Made by a program: the position numbers and the translations under genes. A stretch of 64,000 bases of DNA, taken from NCBI RefSeq assembly GCF_026210795.1, contig NC_089442.1, positions 930,001 through 994,000 of the forward strand. The letters run 5' to 3'. Source of the stretch: Rhizophagus irregularis. Taxonomy: Eukaryota; Glomeromycota; Glomeromycetes; Glomerales; Glomeraceae. This document shows, in pieces, positions 22,300-35,432 of this stretch. The notes below the pieces were generated by a model. The model was not told where the DNA came from, searched no databases, and saw nothing but the letters and a program-made list of their open reading frames with translations. Position 1 is the stretch's first letter. Every line of letters starts with the position of its first letter.

Positions 22300-25200
22300 A
22301 TGCAATTTTACGGCCTGTGTTGTGTAATTAAGAATAAAGAAACTCCAATTCCTTTACAAAATGTTGTAGTTAAAGCTAATAGTAAGTTTAATCTGATAAG
22401 TCTGGTTTAGTTATTATGTAATCGATTAATTTTTAATATTCTAAAATTCACTTAACGATTATAGTTGTTGACATGATAACTGAAGGTTTGTTAAACTTAG
22501 TAGAATAACTCATATATATATATTTAGGCAAATATTTTAATTCTTTTTTTTCTCTTATAAAGTTACAATCTGCCAAACTTATAAAAATATTGAAAAAGAT
22601 CCTATTGAAGCTCGATATAAATTTCCCATTCATGAAGCTGCAGCAGTCTGCGGATTTGAAGCAGATATTGATGGACAAAGGAAAGTAAAAGGTATCGTAA
22701 AAGAAGCAAATAAAGCCGCAAAAGAATATACCGAAGCAATAGAGGTAAAAATACTTTTAAAAAACTAATTTTTAATATAAAGTATTATTTATTCATATAT
22801 TTACATATATTTACATTTAAGTTGTTTTTCTCAAATTGATTAGAAAGGGCATGGCGCATATTTGTTAGAATCTGAATCTGCAGACATATTTCAATGTTCT
22901 ATTGGAAATATTAAATCTGGACAAACTATAGTCGTAAAGATTACGTATGTTTCGGAACTTAAACACGACTCTGAAACAGAAAAAATCCGATTTGTTCTTC
23001 CAACTTATATCGCGTCAAGATACGGCTCTTCTACTTCAACATCATCCTCAGATTACGGGAAAATTCTTAAGCCTGATTCCGTGTTATATTCTAAAGAAGC
23101 TAATTTTTATTTAGATCTCACTGTTACTTGTAGAATGACTTCAATTATTCAAAATATTGAATCACCTTCACATAAAATTTCTACTGAAATGAATATTGAC
23201 GAAAATCCTAAAATTTCAAAGATCACTTTAGTTGATCAAATCACTTATTTAGAAAAAGATTTTATTCTTGTAATTAAAAGTAAAGATCTTGATCAACCAC
23301 GGTAAATACAAATATTTATATTATCTATTTGTTATTAATTCATTCTTAAATATAATTAATTATTTAATTTTCTTGTATCTTTTAGTGCTTTCCTTGAATA
23401 CAATCCCGAAACGCAAACTAACTGTGTTATGTTAACTTTGGTTCCGAAATTTTCATTGAATACAACTATTACTGAACTAATTTTTGTCGTTGATAGGTAT
23501 GATATAATTCAAATTACGCGTGATAACTTTATTGAATTCAATTAACATCGATAATATATATAAATTTCTTTTTTTTGGTTAATATGGGATAGATCGGGTT
23601 CAATGTCTGGTGAACCTATGAAGAAAGCTGCGGAAGCACTGGAATTATTATTACGTTCAATTTCTGAAGATTGTTACTTTAATGTAGTTTCATTTGGAAG
23701 TCATCATGATTCTCTTTTCTCTAAAAGTCAACTTTATTCTGAAGAATCATTATCTGAAGCTATTAATCTTGCTCAAACGATGTCTGCAGATTATGGAGGG
23801 ACAGAAATTTATAATGCACTAAAATGGACATTTGAAAATTCAAGAAATGATATGCCAACTACTGTATTTCTTATTACAGATGGTGAAGTTTGGAATGTTA
23901 ATCAGATTGTAGAACTTATACGTATAAATGAAGAAAAAAAGAATAGTGACCTACGTCTTTTCTCGTTAGGAATTGGTGATGCGGTTTCTCATCACTTAGT
24001 CGAGTCTGTTGCTCGTACTGGTAAAGAATATGCTCAATTTGTAACAAATAGTGAAAGGATGGACAAAAAAGTTATTGGAATGTTAAAGAATGCATTGAAA
24101 CCACCAATCAAGGATTATGAAATTACTTGGACTGACAATAATTTCTTAGAATCAACTAAAGATAAAGAACCAGATATGAAACAAGATATTAATTTTACGA
24201 GTGATAATGTATCATCATCAACAAGTGATATCTTTATTGATTTTAAAGTTCAACAAGTTCCATATTTCATTCCACCAATTTATCCTGACGTTCGTTTTAT
24301 TGTTTATTGTATTTTGGCAAAAACATCGAACCATGTAAAGTTATTACTTTAAAAGCTACTTCTCAAGATGGTCCCATGAAATTTGATATTCCTTTGGATC
24401 CTGTTACATTACAAGGTTCAATTATTCATAGATTAGCAGCAAGAAAACTTATTCAAGATCTTGATGATGAAACATCATTTCTTCATAAGAATCCTAAAAA
24501 TGTCGGCAAAAATATTCCAGATTCATTGATTAAAGATAATATTGTTAAACTTGGTAAAACTTTTAATTTAGCGTCAAAATATACAAGGTAAATCTTTATT
24601 ATGATTTAATATGTTATATAAAGGTAAATATCCACATAATATTTATGACTTTTTTTTACCAGTTTTATTGGAATTGATGAAAGGATTAGTGAACCTAATG
24701 AAGTTCTTATTAAACCAAAGCAAATATATGTCCCCCAATCTGTTCCCGCATCTGGTTCTCACGTAGGTTGTATCAATTTTGCAATAATAATCTTTAAAAA
24801 AAAATTATATTGTTTTCATGTATTTTATAAACAATTCTTAAAAATTTTTTATTTTTTAATGGAAAAATTCTAATTTAATAATGTTTATCAGGTGCCACAG
24901 TTGTAAAAATTAGGCATTGTGCCATAAAATCAACGGGTGGAAAAGCTCCCACAAAGCTACCAGATTCTCTAGCTTCTCAGCTCGAAATTAAAATTAATCA
25001 TAAAGAACCAAATATTAAAAATCTATTTGAATTTTTAGGATTACAATCTTTTAATGGTAAATTCTTACCAAATGAATCATTTTACAATTTTTTTTATAAA
25101 AATGATTTAAATGATTTAAAACAAGAAATTAAAGAGGAAATTGGAGAAATTAAGGAAATTGAAGAGGTATTAAGTACTTGTATTTCTATGAAATATCTTG

Positions 25201-25358
25201 AAATAATTATGTTTGAAAACTTTAAAGATGAATGTGAAATGTGTTATGAAAAAGCTGAAAAAGCTTTAAAGAAAATGGTTGAAAATGATGTAAAAAGAAA
25301 TGCTATTTCTGAAAAAGCTAAAAAATGGATTCATAATTGGGTCAATGAGCAAGAGTGA
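22300..25358 (+). CDS. VIT and von Willebrand factor A domain protein (one frameshift)
   Basis: Seven exons: 22300-22381, 22563-22744, 22844-23301, 23386-23496, 23593-24587, 24663-24766 and 24892-25358. Residues 1 to about 140 form a VIT domain (YKNIEKDPIEARYKFP, VCGFEADIDG, AKEYTEAIE, ILQCSIGNI-like). The VWA domain follows with a MIDAS set: DRSGSMSG, GGTEIYNAL and LITDGEV. A C-terminal helical tail ends KKWIHNWVNEQE. The full protein would be about 799 residues. Near 24320 the frame shifts by one base inside a run of five A's (GGCAAAAACATCG); after it, NIEPCKVITLKATSQDGP and the rest are clearly homologous. This is either a real one-base deletion or an assembly error. The last intron uses a weak GTTGTA donor. 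VIT-VWA proteins form large fungal and slime-mould families of uncertain function; the MIDAS suggests metal-dependent protein binding. Confidence 0.85.
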
Positions 25359-26507
25359 AGAGAAAAGAGATTAAAAAATAAAAATGTTTTTTAGCTGAAT
25401 TATTATTATTATTATTATTATTTTATCATTTTGCTTTATTTTTGTCATATTGATTGTAAACATTCCATATGTACTGTATACAAATTAACGATCTTTAGAT
25501 AGAATTTCAAAGGTATTTACTTCAAAGTTTTTTGTTCTTTCTAATAATATATATTAATATAATCCAGCTGGATCTTTGCTAATTATTTCAGCCTTAATAA
25601 AGATCATTATCGTTCTTTGTGCGACGTCAACTTTAAAAAAATAGAATTTATTTTAATGACTTATTCCATCTATAGAAGAAAATAATTATGGTGACATATA
25701 TTATCTAATTTTTCTGTACTTATCACGACCACCATAGTTTTATAAATTTTAACTTAAATTAAACCTAATTATACCTAAACCTATTCAATCAAAGATAAAG
25801 GCACTCGACAGACGGTAAATTAGGAAAACATTTAGCAGGATAACGTTTAGCTTTAAAATCATAGTTTTAATAAATATAAAGTTACTTGGTAATAAAATAA
25901 ACTTTATTTAATTATTAACCTGATACTGTGGTCGAAATAATTGAAATGATCATGAAAATTAGCTAAAAAAGCTTTGATATTCACTTTTTTCAATTAATTT
26001 TAAAAAGTTTATTTTAAAATATTGTAAGGAGTTATATTTTTTCAATTTTTATAAATACTTTGAATTTTCACATTAATGAAAACAAATTGAATAAATTGAA
26101 AGTATAACATTTATAACGCATTTTTTTTTTCCAATGAATATTGTGGCAAAGTACTTGATATAATTTAATGGCATAGGTAAACGTAGGCTTATATTATTGG
26201 TATTGTATACGTAACATAATGCTAAATATCAACTTTTTGATGTTACCATCAGAGTTATCTACAACGAGACAGTCGATCAAAATTATTTCTTGATATTCAT
26301 TTGTCTGTATGGAGTTTGTCAAAATATTTAACTATTGACTTTAATTATATTTAAGTAGTACGCAACGCACAATCATTTAATTTATTTTCATTATATAAGT
26401 CGTACAAATAGGATATAGACGGATAAATCTATTAATTACCTAATATTGAAAACGAGAAATTTCGTAATAAAAATGATACCATATCAATAAAACTAAAGTA
26501 AAATTAT
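25359..26507. other. Gene-free region between convergent genes
   Basis: No coding sequence supported; contains a short ATT microsatellite near 25397-25420. It should hold the 3' ends of the VIT-VWA and E2 transcripts. Confidence 0.4.
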
Positions 26508-27481
<974 letters not shown>

Positions 27482-28719
27482 TTCGTTTGTTAAAAAAAAA
27501 AAAAAAAGATTTATAATGATAAAATGTGAGAAGGATGTCCTTATAAGTTATTTATAATATGTGAGTCATGTAAGTTAAGGTACGACTCTTTTGATCCTAA
27601 AAAAGGAAATTATTTTTGCAAATAATTTTTTTTTTAAAAAAAATAAGGAAATAATGAATTTTTATTATTTATTCCTAATTTGCTTGTGAAAAAAGCCTAA
27701 AATCCATTTTCTCCTGATTATTTCCGTAATTAGATATAAAGACATGTGAAATAAAGAACCGTTGTGAAACTTATTTATTAAGGTTTGTATTATTATCACA
27801 CAAAGATAATTTATGACACTTAAATAAATTTTGCTACGCCTTGCTAATTATTAAAGGGCGATCGCACATATATTAAACCTTACAGTCCTTACACCACTAC
27901 AACAAAGTAAATTAAGAAATATACATTATTACACCTAACATTTTATTATAATTATAAACTATTTGATGATAATGGATGATTTTGAACATTTTCTTTAAAT
28001 AAATTTAATTTTATAGATATTTTTCCTAAATGATGACTAATTTTTGTAATCTCAAATGACTTGTTAAAAGAAAAAAGAGTTGATATACCAATAATTTTTA
28101 TTCGTTATAACGTTTAAAATAATTTATATTAAAATTTAGTAAAAAATAATTATAAATAAGGAATAATAGTTTAAAATTATTAGTACGTTATTAATAATAA
28201 TAATATTTTATCCCATACTTGTCCTTCACGGTCATTAAACGAGGACTGGCCCTTATAATTTTTTTAAAGATCTGTAAATTATTTTAAGACATTGTATTTA
28301 ATATACTTTGTGCTGTCATAAAACTTTAAAAAATCCATAATAAACCATAATAAATTGACTCTATATTATAAATTGGCCAGAATTAGAATGGAATACAATA
28401 TCTTAACGTTGTCCGCAACCAAAATAAAATTTAATCTGGATTATAAAACCGCAGCAATATAATAAAGGGCAAGTTTATCCGCATGATGTCATGCCATTTG
28501 ACCAGTTCAGAAGTATTAGAAATATTTCAGGATTCGGGCTTTTTAAAGAATTAAGTATCTGACACATTGATATCGTATCTTTTGTCTCGGATAAGAAATC
28601 ACAAATATGAATCATTTATACATTTACAGGTAAAACAGGGTAAAATGCACATTAATAATTTATAGTAAAATGCAATATGTTACAAATTTTATTAACAAAT
28701 GAACAGTACCCCGGACAAG
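27482..28719. other. Gene-free region upstream of the E2 gene
   Basis: Holds the E2 promoter. No other coding sequence seen; AT-rich with poly(A) and poly(T) runs. Confidence 0.4.
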
Positions 28720-29760
28720 CGGCGTACTGATTGGTTATTGACAAAAATACTTTAATCCCCATAAAGGACGAGTAAAGGAAAAAAGAAAATATCACTCTCA
28801 CTTTTTTTTTGTTTTTTTTCAAAAAAAAAAAAAATGAAAACGATTTTATTTTTTATGTAAAAGGTCCATTTCTTTTTTTCTAAGTGTCTGAGAGAGACTT
28901 TTCCTATGTTTTTTTAAAAATAATAAAATAAATAAATATAATCGTGTAATACATTTGTTTTATAAGAATTCTGTTGTTATTACCTTGACTTTAGGAATCA
29001 AAGTAATGGGAGTATATCTTCATTAATCGAACTGGCGGGAAAGGTTATGTAACAACTTGGAATAAAGAAACCCGAGAAAGATCCTATGCTTCCTTGGCTT
29101 GCGGGATGGAGATGGTAAAGTTACTGTATCGCAGATGCGAATACTGTTAGTTATTGACAAACTTGAAGTCCCCGAAAAGGACGAGCTATGTTAAAAAAAA
29201 ACCATCACGACCCCAAACTTTCACATTTTCTTTTTTTTTTTTCTGAAAATGTTTTGTCTGTATGTACTGTAAAAGGTTATTTCTTTTGTTCCAAGTGTTA
29301 TGAGAGGTAGTTATCTGGCGTTTTTATTAAGGCGAATTTAGACTGAGTTTTGGTGTGTGATCCGCTAAGAATAATCGTGAATAAATGAATAAATGAATAA
29401 ATAGAATCGTTAGTGATGTGTAATACATTACATTTTTTTATAAGAATTCTGTTATAATTACCTCGAGGAGAGACCCCTACGAGAAAGGTTAAAATAATAA
29501 TAGAATGAATCGTGCGAGACGAATTCATGACTGAGTTTTAGTTTGGGTTCTTTAAAATAATGATCTGCTAAGAATATACGTGAAGTTGTATTCTGGAGAA
29601 GTTTTTGAGAGGACAAGCTAAACAAATAGTTAAAAAAAAAAAAAAAAATTCGCGACCCCTATTCTTTTTTTTTTTGTGACAAAGTCCATTTCTGGTATAA
29701 AGAATAAAGAGAACTGTGCTTCTTAAGCTTGCCGGATGGCGAATTTAAAAATTTGGTTTT
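28720..29760. repeat. Degenerate tandem duplication, two to three units of roughly 420-450 bp
   Basis: Unit one (about 28735-28990) and unit two (about 29152-29465) share in order TATTGACAAA, a CCCC-AAAGGACGAG motif, T-rich and A-rich runs, TGTAAAAGGT, an AAGTGT-GAG motif, TGTAATACAT and TATAAGAATTCTGTT. The segment after unit one (29057-29120, AGATCCTATGCTTCCTTGGC-like) recurs in weaker form at 29694-29750, so a third partial unit is present. Confidence 0.55.
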
Positions 29761-31309
29761 ATCAAACGCACTAACGTATAAAATGGGTATACGCAAAAGA
29801 CGTATAAAGGGTTTCGTAAAAAAATGTAGTATAATGACAAAAAAATAAAATTAGGGCGTAAATGCCCGTTCATCTTGTATTAAGGAAAAAAATAAAATGA
29901 AGTCTATATCAGACGTCCATTTTGTATTAAGGAAAAAAGAATGGAGCTACCGCTCAAAATGGATTTTTTTTTTTTGGTTTTTTTAAAAAAATTTTCTATT
30001 TTTTTTGGATTTTTTAAATTTTTTGTTAAGAAAAAACCCTGAGACCCGTATACATACATATATATATAAAAATTTTTCACGTTTGGAGTAAATGATTTTA
30101 TTTATTGATTCCTATTTACCATAAATAAACGTAGTGTCGAAACTTCTTAACTTCTTTATCTTCAGATGAGAATTATAATCTTAGATTATGAATAAAATTT
30201 CGATCTCTAACAAATGATAGATTATGAAATTGGCAATTAATAAAACTAATTATAGTAAAGAGGTAAGGAAGATATAAAATAATCAAAAGTTGATCAATGT
30301 TGATCAATGTAATTGACATCAGCCCATTCCCTATTATGGCGGATAAAAACTTGATATTCCTATGTTTACTTTTCCTTATGGAATTACTTTTGACCAAAAT
30401 GTACTAACCATTTGATTTTAAATTTTTCTGATTTTCTCACCCCTGAAAGTAAATAATAGATTAGATAACGCATTTATATCATTGTAAAGTGAATATTTGT
30501 GAATTTTTTGCGCAGTTTCATAACGGCAACTATTGTATGTTATTATTTTGATTTACTCTATCACTTTTCTTTATTAATTTTAAAATATAATTTATATTTT
30601 TAGTAGAAAATAAACAAAATATCAATGTTTTTGTTGTGTGTCAGATGACGATCTGCACACAGATGACGAACATTTTATTATATCCTTAAAGGGTTAATGC
30701 AGTATTAGTCATCTGATGCGCATCAAGAGTGTGTTACTGCGTTTAAAGTTTGCTTTCTCACAATCGACCAGTTCCACATAAAGCCCTCGTATAGAAATCA
30801 GAATCTTATACAGAAAGAATATGAGTTGTTCCAATTTAATAAGTCCAATTCTAATTTTGGCACAAAGGTGTTTTTATATTATTTTATTGGTCAAATTAAG
30901 TGGTACATTATATTCAACAAATGTTTATTTACACCGTGACCGTGTATGGTGAGTCGGTAATAATGATAATTTAACAGAGTAATTTATGAAATTGAATCTG
31001 AAAGATGGCTGCACAATTTTGAAATTTAATAGTTTCGAAGTTCGAACTAAATTAATAATTTTATTATTAAAATATCGATCTTAAGAAAAATAATTTGTAA
31101 TTGATACTGTATATTACTATGTGTTACATACTATTTAATTATCGTAATAAACGAGTTATAGTTTACACTATTGAGCTTATACGTTTTTTCATTTTTGTGA
31201 GAATTCTTTATCACATTTAACACATTTAAAGTGATGTATTGGCAACATAAAACTAGAGGATTCTGGTATACGAAAAAATGAAAATCCAGTGATACTTCTC
31301 CCTTGAATG
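29761..31309. other. Gene-free region
   Basis: No coding sequence supported. A short duplication TTGTATTAAGGAAAAAA occurs at about 29876 and 29923; long A/T runs lie at 29960-30040. Confidence 0.35.
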
Positions 31310-31960
31310 CCAAACGTTTCTTATTCTGTTACTTGGGAATGGTACTTTGCGTCTAATATTCTTTACTGAAGTCTGCTCAGCCATATCGGCTACGAATATC
31401 ATGTTCAGATTTAACAATCTGTAAATCAAATGGCTTTGAGGAAAGTTTCATTTCACAATTATGTAATTCCCGTATCTTTAATGAAAATTCAAATTTTAGG
31501 TATCTATTTCTGTTATTTTTAAAGTTAAAATGGAATCTAATTCTTTTGATCTCAAATTAAGTACGCTCAATTCGCCCCATGCATATGTTGTTGTGATGCG
31601 GTGGATTGTATATCAAGATATTGTAACTTAAGACTTTCCAACTCTGTCGCTAGATTCTGAATTCATTGTATAGGTACCCTTCAGGTATACTATCTGTTAC
31701 TCAAGAATCATAACATTTTTTGCATCAGTTAGTAATTGTTTTACCTCTTTACTTATTTCTTTGAAGAACTGATAATTTGCTCTAATTTATTCCACAATTG
31801 CAAATTTTCGTTTGCAAGCTTATTACATGTATTTTACATAGTTCTTCATATTATTCAAATAAATAGAGGCCATTGTCTATAGCGAATTCTAAATTTTTGT
31901 ACCTGCGACTAACTTCTGCGTAAATCATGTGATTATTACATATCACATGATTTTGATAAA
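31310..31960 (-). pseudogene. Second degraded copy of the coiled-coil relic
   Basis: Minus-strand sequence parallels 1550-2110 in order and wording: a stretch around TCAGCCATATCGGCTACGAA, then AATCAAATGGCTTTGAGGAA, then the CTCTTTACTT-to-coiled-coil segment near 31740-31900. It is more decayed than the first copy, with no open frame of useful length and no N-terminal GRPPNDRF patch. It shows that the gene family is dispersed. Confidence 0.6.
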
Positions 31961-32890
31961 ATTACAATAAATTATCTGTTATAGTAAATTAAACTTTTAT
32001 GATGTATGATGTATTTCCACTTTCCATCAAGGTTCCACATAAATCTGATCCAAGGAAAAAGAAACTTCTCAAAAGACTCGATTTTACCAGTTTATGAACA
32101 TATCCTTATTTCAAAAAGCTAATCATGAATCGGTATTCTTTATAATAGTCAAAGAAATAATAATTTATTCTCCATGTATTGAAAACCTCCACTTTTTTTG
32201 TCATTTTAAAAAGAATCTTTATAATGTATACGTTATGAGATCGTTAAAAATTATGTTTTTTGTCCCTATAATAACGTTAAAAAGGTAACGAAAAAGTAAT
32301 TGCGACATGAACACGGAGTGTTTATATTTTTATCAGCTGAAGAATCAATTCAAGATCCATTTTCTAATTCAAAAAGGTTATTTAAATAATAATAATTATC
32401 TTATGCATATTAATATTACCAAAAATAATTATTTTTTTTGTTTAGATGAATGTATTAAATAATATAACGAATGAAATGAATGATTATGAATCTACCTAAA
32501 CTTACGATGTTTAACGATCAAAAATTCAACTATTTAAAGATTACAAATTAATACTACGTGAAATTGTAGAAGAAATAAGAAAATATTGTTAATAAACGAA
32601 TAAACGATGGACACAAACAGTTCAAGGATGTTAAAAATTTAGTAACTGATATTAATAAGTATGAAAGACAAATTATGAACCCACGTACTTGGAGCGATTT
32701 TACTTATAGATAAAATAGTTAATTATTTACCAATGAAACTTATACCGAAGACACTCCGTGACATGTACTCAAGAATTGATTGTTTTTAAAACAGGTTTAA
32801 TTTTTTTAAAAGTGATTTTCAAAATTAAGCAAAATGTTTAATGTCTTGAATATTAATTTCTTTTTGAATATTGAAATAATTTATTATGTA
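31961..32890. other. Region with faint coding remains
   Basis: No intact gene. On the plus strand 32560-32710 reads NDGHKQFKDVKNLVTDINKY and IMNPRTWSDFTYR, which looks coding-derived but is broken upstream and downstream. The family is unknown. Confidence 0.3.
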
Positions 32891-32891
32891 A

Positions 32892-32921
32892 CTAGCTGGA
32901 TGCCCGCGTTTCACGCAGGCA
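32892..32921 (-). mobile_element. Helitron-like 3' end (hairpin followed by CTAG)
   Basis: Read on the minus strand, a 9-bp stem hairpin (TGCCTGCGT, loop GAA, ACGCGGGCA; one mismatch) is followed after five bases by CTAG and then T. Helitrons end in a short hairpin a few bases before CTRR and insert before T. The element body would extend to higher coordinates; a 5' TC end was not located. A relative lies at 62148-62177. Confidence 0.45.
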
Positions 32922-33657
32922 TGGCTAATTAAAATTATGAAAATTAGTTGCCTTTCTGCTAAACTGCTATATAAAGTATAGAATGGTTATTAGTATTAAT
33001 TTGGAAGTTTGTGGTAAATAGGGAATAAGTCTATGGATAGGCAAGTGGGTTTACATTTTATATTGATAAAATAAAATAGTAATAAAACTTGCCCTTTTAT
33101 GTAATACATTTTTTCATTATAATAGTTATAATAGTTATAGTAGTTATTTTAAATAGGATGAAATATTTCATTATACACATACAATGTTTTTTGTTTGATA
33201 AAGTAGGAATATTTATTTGGAGATGTGCAAGTGTTTGATTTAAGTGTATTGTAATTTGATTTGCTATGTAATTGATAAAGCAAAAAAACTGTTGCCGAAT
33301 TTCATATCATGTCTTCTATGATAAATGTTGTGTATCGGAAACATGAAATAACTAACGCATTGTAATAAGATTTTTAACAAGAAAAGTTTACTTTAATATG
33401 AAACTTTGCAGAAACCCATGATTTCACATCAAAATTTTGCATCTAATTAAAAGTAGTAATTTGCTATCTTTAACTAGAGTAATTAAGTATAAGTTAGTGA
33501 GCCTTTAAATATTATCTGTTATATTTTATTTAGTTATAATTTATATATAATAAAAATGTATGAATATAAATTTAGTAAAACGTTTTTTAATCAAATTATT
33601 ATCAAAGAACGTAGCGTAGCATTTTTTTTTTAAATTGTTATCAAAAAAGAGAATGTC

Positions 33658-34014
33658 CAGTGGTGATTTTCACCAGTCCGATTTTTTGAATTTATAAGAT
33701 TAATATTAAATTAAACAGTTGTTGTTTTATATGTAAATTTATGAGAAGAAGCGATTTTTCAGATAATTTTGAGAAAAATGTAAAGTTATGATTTTTTAAT
33801 TTTTTCACTTTACTAAAAGTTATTTTTGACAAAATTTCAAAATTTTGTCATAGTTAACACCAAATCAATATTTGTTAACATATTTATTATTTAAGTTAAA
33901 ATTTTGCGATCAGTATTTTTTAACTCTGGCCAAAATTAGTATAAATTGGCATTTTATAACTCTGGCCAAATTGTAATTTTTGGCCGGGAATTAAGTGGTG
34001 ATAATCACCATTAG
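33658..34014. mobile_element. Possible MITE bounded by GGTGATWWTCACC palindromes
   Basis: TGGTGATTTTCACCA near 33661 and TGGTGATAATCACCA near 33996 bound an AT-rich 0.36-kb segment containing repeated AACTCTGGCCAAA motifs near its right end. Each end is self-complementary, so orientation is ambiguous. No target duplication was found. Confidence 0.4.
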
Positions 34015-34889
34015 TAATACCCATCAAAAAATATCACATTATTTTATTAAAAATGTTATAAAAATGCTGCAAACCACTTTTTTATTAATATATTATTTAT
34101 TAATAAACGTTTTCGCGGCATTTTTAAATAAAAATGGTAAAAAACGTTTTCTTTGTTATTTATTGACTAGCATTTTCGAACGGCGCAGCATTTTTCACAT
34201 TTTTGAACTGTGTATCAATATGAAGATTATTATTTGGCTGCGCTATTATTGTAACATTACTAGGGCTCTTTAAGTACAGTTAGTGAGCTTAGTTTTAAAT
34301 ATGTTAAAAAAAAAAATCATTTAATTTAATTTAAAAAATTAATTTTAAAAAATACTTCATTAGAAAGTATTATTGTATGTAATTACAAAAATTACTAAAA
34401 AGAATAATAAAATTTACTAATGCTTAAATGGAATGAAATATTAAGATTCTTGGAAAATTAAAATTTTGTCCTTAATGACATAAAATCATTTTTTAATAAA
34501 AATTAGTATGTTATTTTTTTTATTTGGAATATACTCTTCAATTAGTTTCGTCTAATTATGGAATAGCATAATTTAAAATATTTATTTACTTTCATGTACT
34601 TTATATAAATGAATATCATAAAATTCCACTGAAATTAAATAAAAAATATGTACAGAATAAACTATAAAGATGAATTATCAATATTATATAAATCAATAAT
34701 GAGAATCAAACCTTTGCCTTTCAAATATTATAATTTTATAGCGATGACCTGAAACGATATTGATAAACTAATACTAAACAAAATTTGATCTATATTAATG
34801 ATTCAGATTTTTAGATTGATAAAAATCATTGTACCATACTGCACTGATTAAGATACTCCGGGTCATATACAAAAAATCTGGTTCAAAGT
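34015..34889. other. Gene-free AT-rich region
   Basis: No coding sequence supported; open frames here are short and of low complexity. Confidence 0.35.
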
Positions 34890-35085
34890 TGAATAATACC
34901 CGCAACGTTAGGTTTGGCATTTTTTACACAATCTTTTTAAATTATTTTAATGAAACAACGTCAGGTTCAGCTTCTTTCATTAATAAAAAGATCTTTTTAA
35001 TTTTTTTTTAATGACAAAACGTCGGATTCGGTGTTTTTCATTAAAAAATGATCTTTTTAAATTTTTTAAGGAAAAAACGTCAGGT
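34890..35085. repeat. Tandem repeat with AACGTCAGGTTC core
   Basis: Four degenerate units of about 55-60 bp, each with AACGTCAGGTTCGGC or a variant followed by TTTTTCATTAAAAA and ATCTTTTTAAATTTTTT. On the opposite strand the core is GAACCTGACGTT, the same as in the array at 14281-14490, so the two loci belong to one repeat family in inverse orientation. Confidence 0.6.
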
Positions 35086-35091
35086 CGGCTG

Positions 35092-35149
35092 GGTGTTGTT
35101 AGCCGAAAATTTACTGCGCCTTCGGCTGAATTTTTCGGCTAACTACACC
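35092..35149. repeat. 58-bp hairpin, GGTGTNGTTAGCCGAAAA
   Basis: The left half GGTGTTGTTAGCCGAAAATT and the right half AATTTTTCGGCTAACTACAC form an almost perfect inverted repeat with a CGCCTTCGGC centre. It directly abuts the preceding tandem repeat and may be a miniature foldback insertion. Confidence 0.65.
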
Positions 35150-35432
35150 ATTATATATTTACTCTGCATAGAATATTCTATTTCACACTGTTGAAATACT
35201 TTTTTATTTAAAGAATCAAATAAGTATAAATGAAATTAAAAAAAAGGTCTAGTATTATAATTTTCGGTGATCATCATCGCGATCACAACATTTTTACGCT
35301 CTATTATTAACATGTAACACCACCCAAATTGTGCGACAATACCGGAAAATTAACATTCCGAAGTTTCCGAATTAAATATAATTGCTAAAATGTGTTACAA
35401 TATTACATTCCTTTTTTCTCCCTTCGTTTACA

